A program made the translations under genes and the position numbers. From the NCBI GenBank assembly GCA_027924585.1, contig BSBM01000007.1, positions 14,580,001 through 14,644,000 of the forward strand: a stretch of 64,000 nt of DNA. The letters run 5' to 3'. The notes beneath the pieces were generated by a model, which worked only from the letters and a program-made list of their open reading frames with translations, was not told where the DNA came from and searched no databases. Source of the stretch: Larix kaempferi (taxonomy: Eukaryota > Streptophyta > Pinopsida > Pinales > Pinaceae). Each line of letters starts with the position of its first letter. Position 1 is the stretch's first letter. Positions 63,159-64,000 of the stretch are shown in pieces.

Positions 63159-64000
63159 TAACCAAGCAAAATGAAAAGGAAGACATTCCAAATGTTTACT
63201 TTGTCCAAGATCTAAACACAATCTCTTAAGTGTTGGTCAACTGAGTCAAAATGGTTATGAGGTCATATTTAAAGGACCATCATGCACAATCTTGGAAAAA
63301 CCACCTAGTCGAAGGGTTGTAGCTAGAATTAAAATGACCAAAAATAGGATGTTCCCATTAGTCATGAAAAGTGCAAATCTGTCACAATCTTATGCCCATA
63401 TAGCTACTAGTTTAGATGAAACTTGGCTATGGCATTGTAGGTATGGTCACTTGTATTTTAAAGGGTTAAATGATTTGCAAAAGAAGTCTATGGTCGAAGG
63501 TTTACCCATGATAGATGTTCATCATAATCCTTGTGAAAGTTGTATCCTGTCTAAACACAAAAGGGACAGATTTCCAAATGCTGCTACCTATAGAGCCAAG
63601 GCACCTCTCGACTTAATCCATACAGACCTATGTGGTCCCATGCAAACCCAGTCTATAGGAGAATTTTTTTACTTTCTAACATTTATTGATGACTTTAGAA
63701 GAATGACGTGGGTGTTCTTTATCAAGAACAAATCTGAAACATTTGCAAAATTCAAAGAATTCAAAGCTACAACAGAAAAAACAGAGTGGCAAGTACATCA
63801 AAGTGTTGAGATCAGATGGAGGAGGTGAATATGATTCCAAGGATTTTGCAACATACCACAGAGAACAAGGTATCCATAGATAGTTTACAACCAGATACAC
63901 CCCACAACAAAATGGAGTACCTGAAAGGAAAAATCAGACCATCATAAACATGGCCAAAAGTATGTTAAAATCCAAAAATTTATCAAATGAATACTGGGTA
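63159..64000 (+). pseudogene. Copia pol continued: GAG pre-integrase and integrase core (runs off the window)
   Basis: Resumes the protein interrupted at 53784 (ITKQNEKEDIPNVYFVQDL). A 1-base loss near 63220 shifts the frame into LSVGQLSQNGYEVIFKG. The zinc-binding HHCC domain reads LWHCRYGHLYFKGL ... CESCILSK (His/His near 63433-63450, Cys/Cys near 63532-63543). The integrase core follows with DLIHTDLCGPMQTQ and [14 protein letters not shown], supplying the first two catalytic Asp. A further frameshift near 63770-63790, at a run of A, leads into [26 protein letters not shown], which has the catalytic Glu. A TAG also interrupts before FTTRYT. Integrase would join element DNA to the chromosome. 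The reverse transcriptase, RNase H and 3' LTR lie outside the window. Confidence 0.9.

Overview
This is eukaryotic nuclear DNA from a large, repeat-dominated plant genome. A germin-like protein gene with plant-type introns, several LTR retrotransposons primed by initiator tRNA-Met, and intron-containing fragments of plant genes all fit a seed plant. The very long LTRs, the low gene density (one plausible gene in 64 kb) and the germin-like sequence make me lean towards a gymnosperm, but the species cannot be fixed from the sequence.

Layout. (1) Positions 592-14792 are one LTR retrotransposon on the + strand. Its LTRs are giant (about 3.4-3.5 kb), and the 3-kb internal region has no coding capacity. 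Each LTR is interrupted by a different ~2-kb solo LTR with a perfect 5-bp target duplication. (2) 14793-18180 is low-complexity DNA: an ATT-rich tract, a 2-kb array of a 10-bp repeat in which nearly every unit carries a WRKY W-box core on the minus strand, and a 155-bp tandem duplication. (3) 18536-19378 (minus) is a four-exon germin-like protein gene with a TATA box. It is the only near-intact host gene. (4) 20700-27521 is a degenerate satellite with monomers near 180 bp, organised into units of about 1.5-1.8 kb. It is interrupted by a small non-autonomous LTR element (24513-26709). (5) 27522-41960 is mostly unassignable intergenic DNA. It holds a MITE-like element, a tRNA-like sequence with intact A and B boxes, a 3.5-kb segment bounded by identical 65-bp inverted repeats, and an 86-bp hairpin. 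(6) 41961-50410 carries internal exons, with introns, of three unrelated genes: the UTP14 ribosome-biogenesis factor, the heterotrimeric G-protein alpha subunit and ADP-glucose phosphorylase. All lie on the minus strand and all are broken, which looks like DNA-level gene-fragment capture. (7) 51333-51475 is an L1-type LINE scrap. 51664 to the window end is a decayed Ty1/copia element, split by a 9.37-kb Ty3-like non-autonomous element (53784-63153, minus) with LTRs, PBS, PPT and 5-bp target duplication.

How it fits together: there is no operon-like or pathway organisation. The window is a record of nested insertions. Four insertions have perfect target duplications, so relative order can be read: solo LTRs into the giant LTRs, the small LTR element into the satellite, and the Ty3-like element into copia pol. 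The two Ty3-like families share a 33-bp palindromic module near the LTR start and a conserved block before the polypurine tract, so they belong to one lineage.
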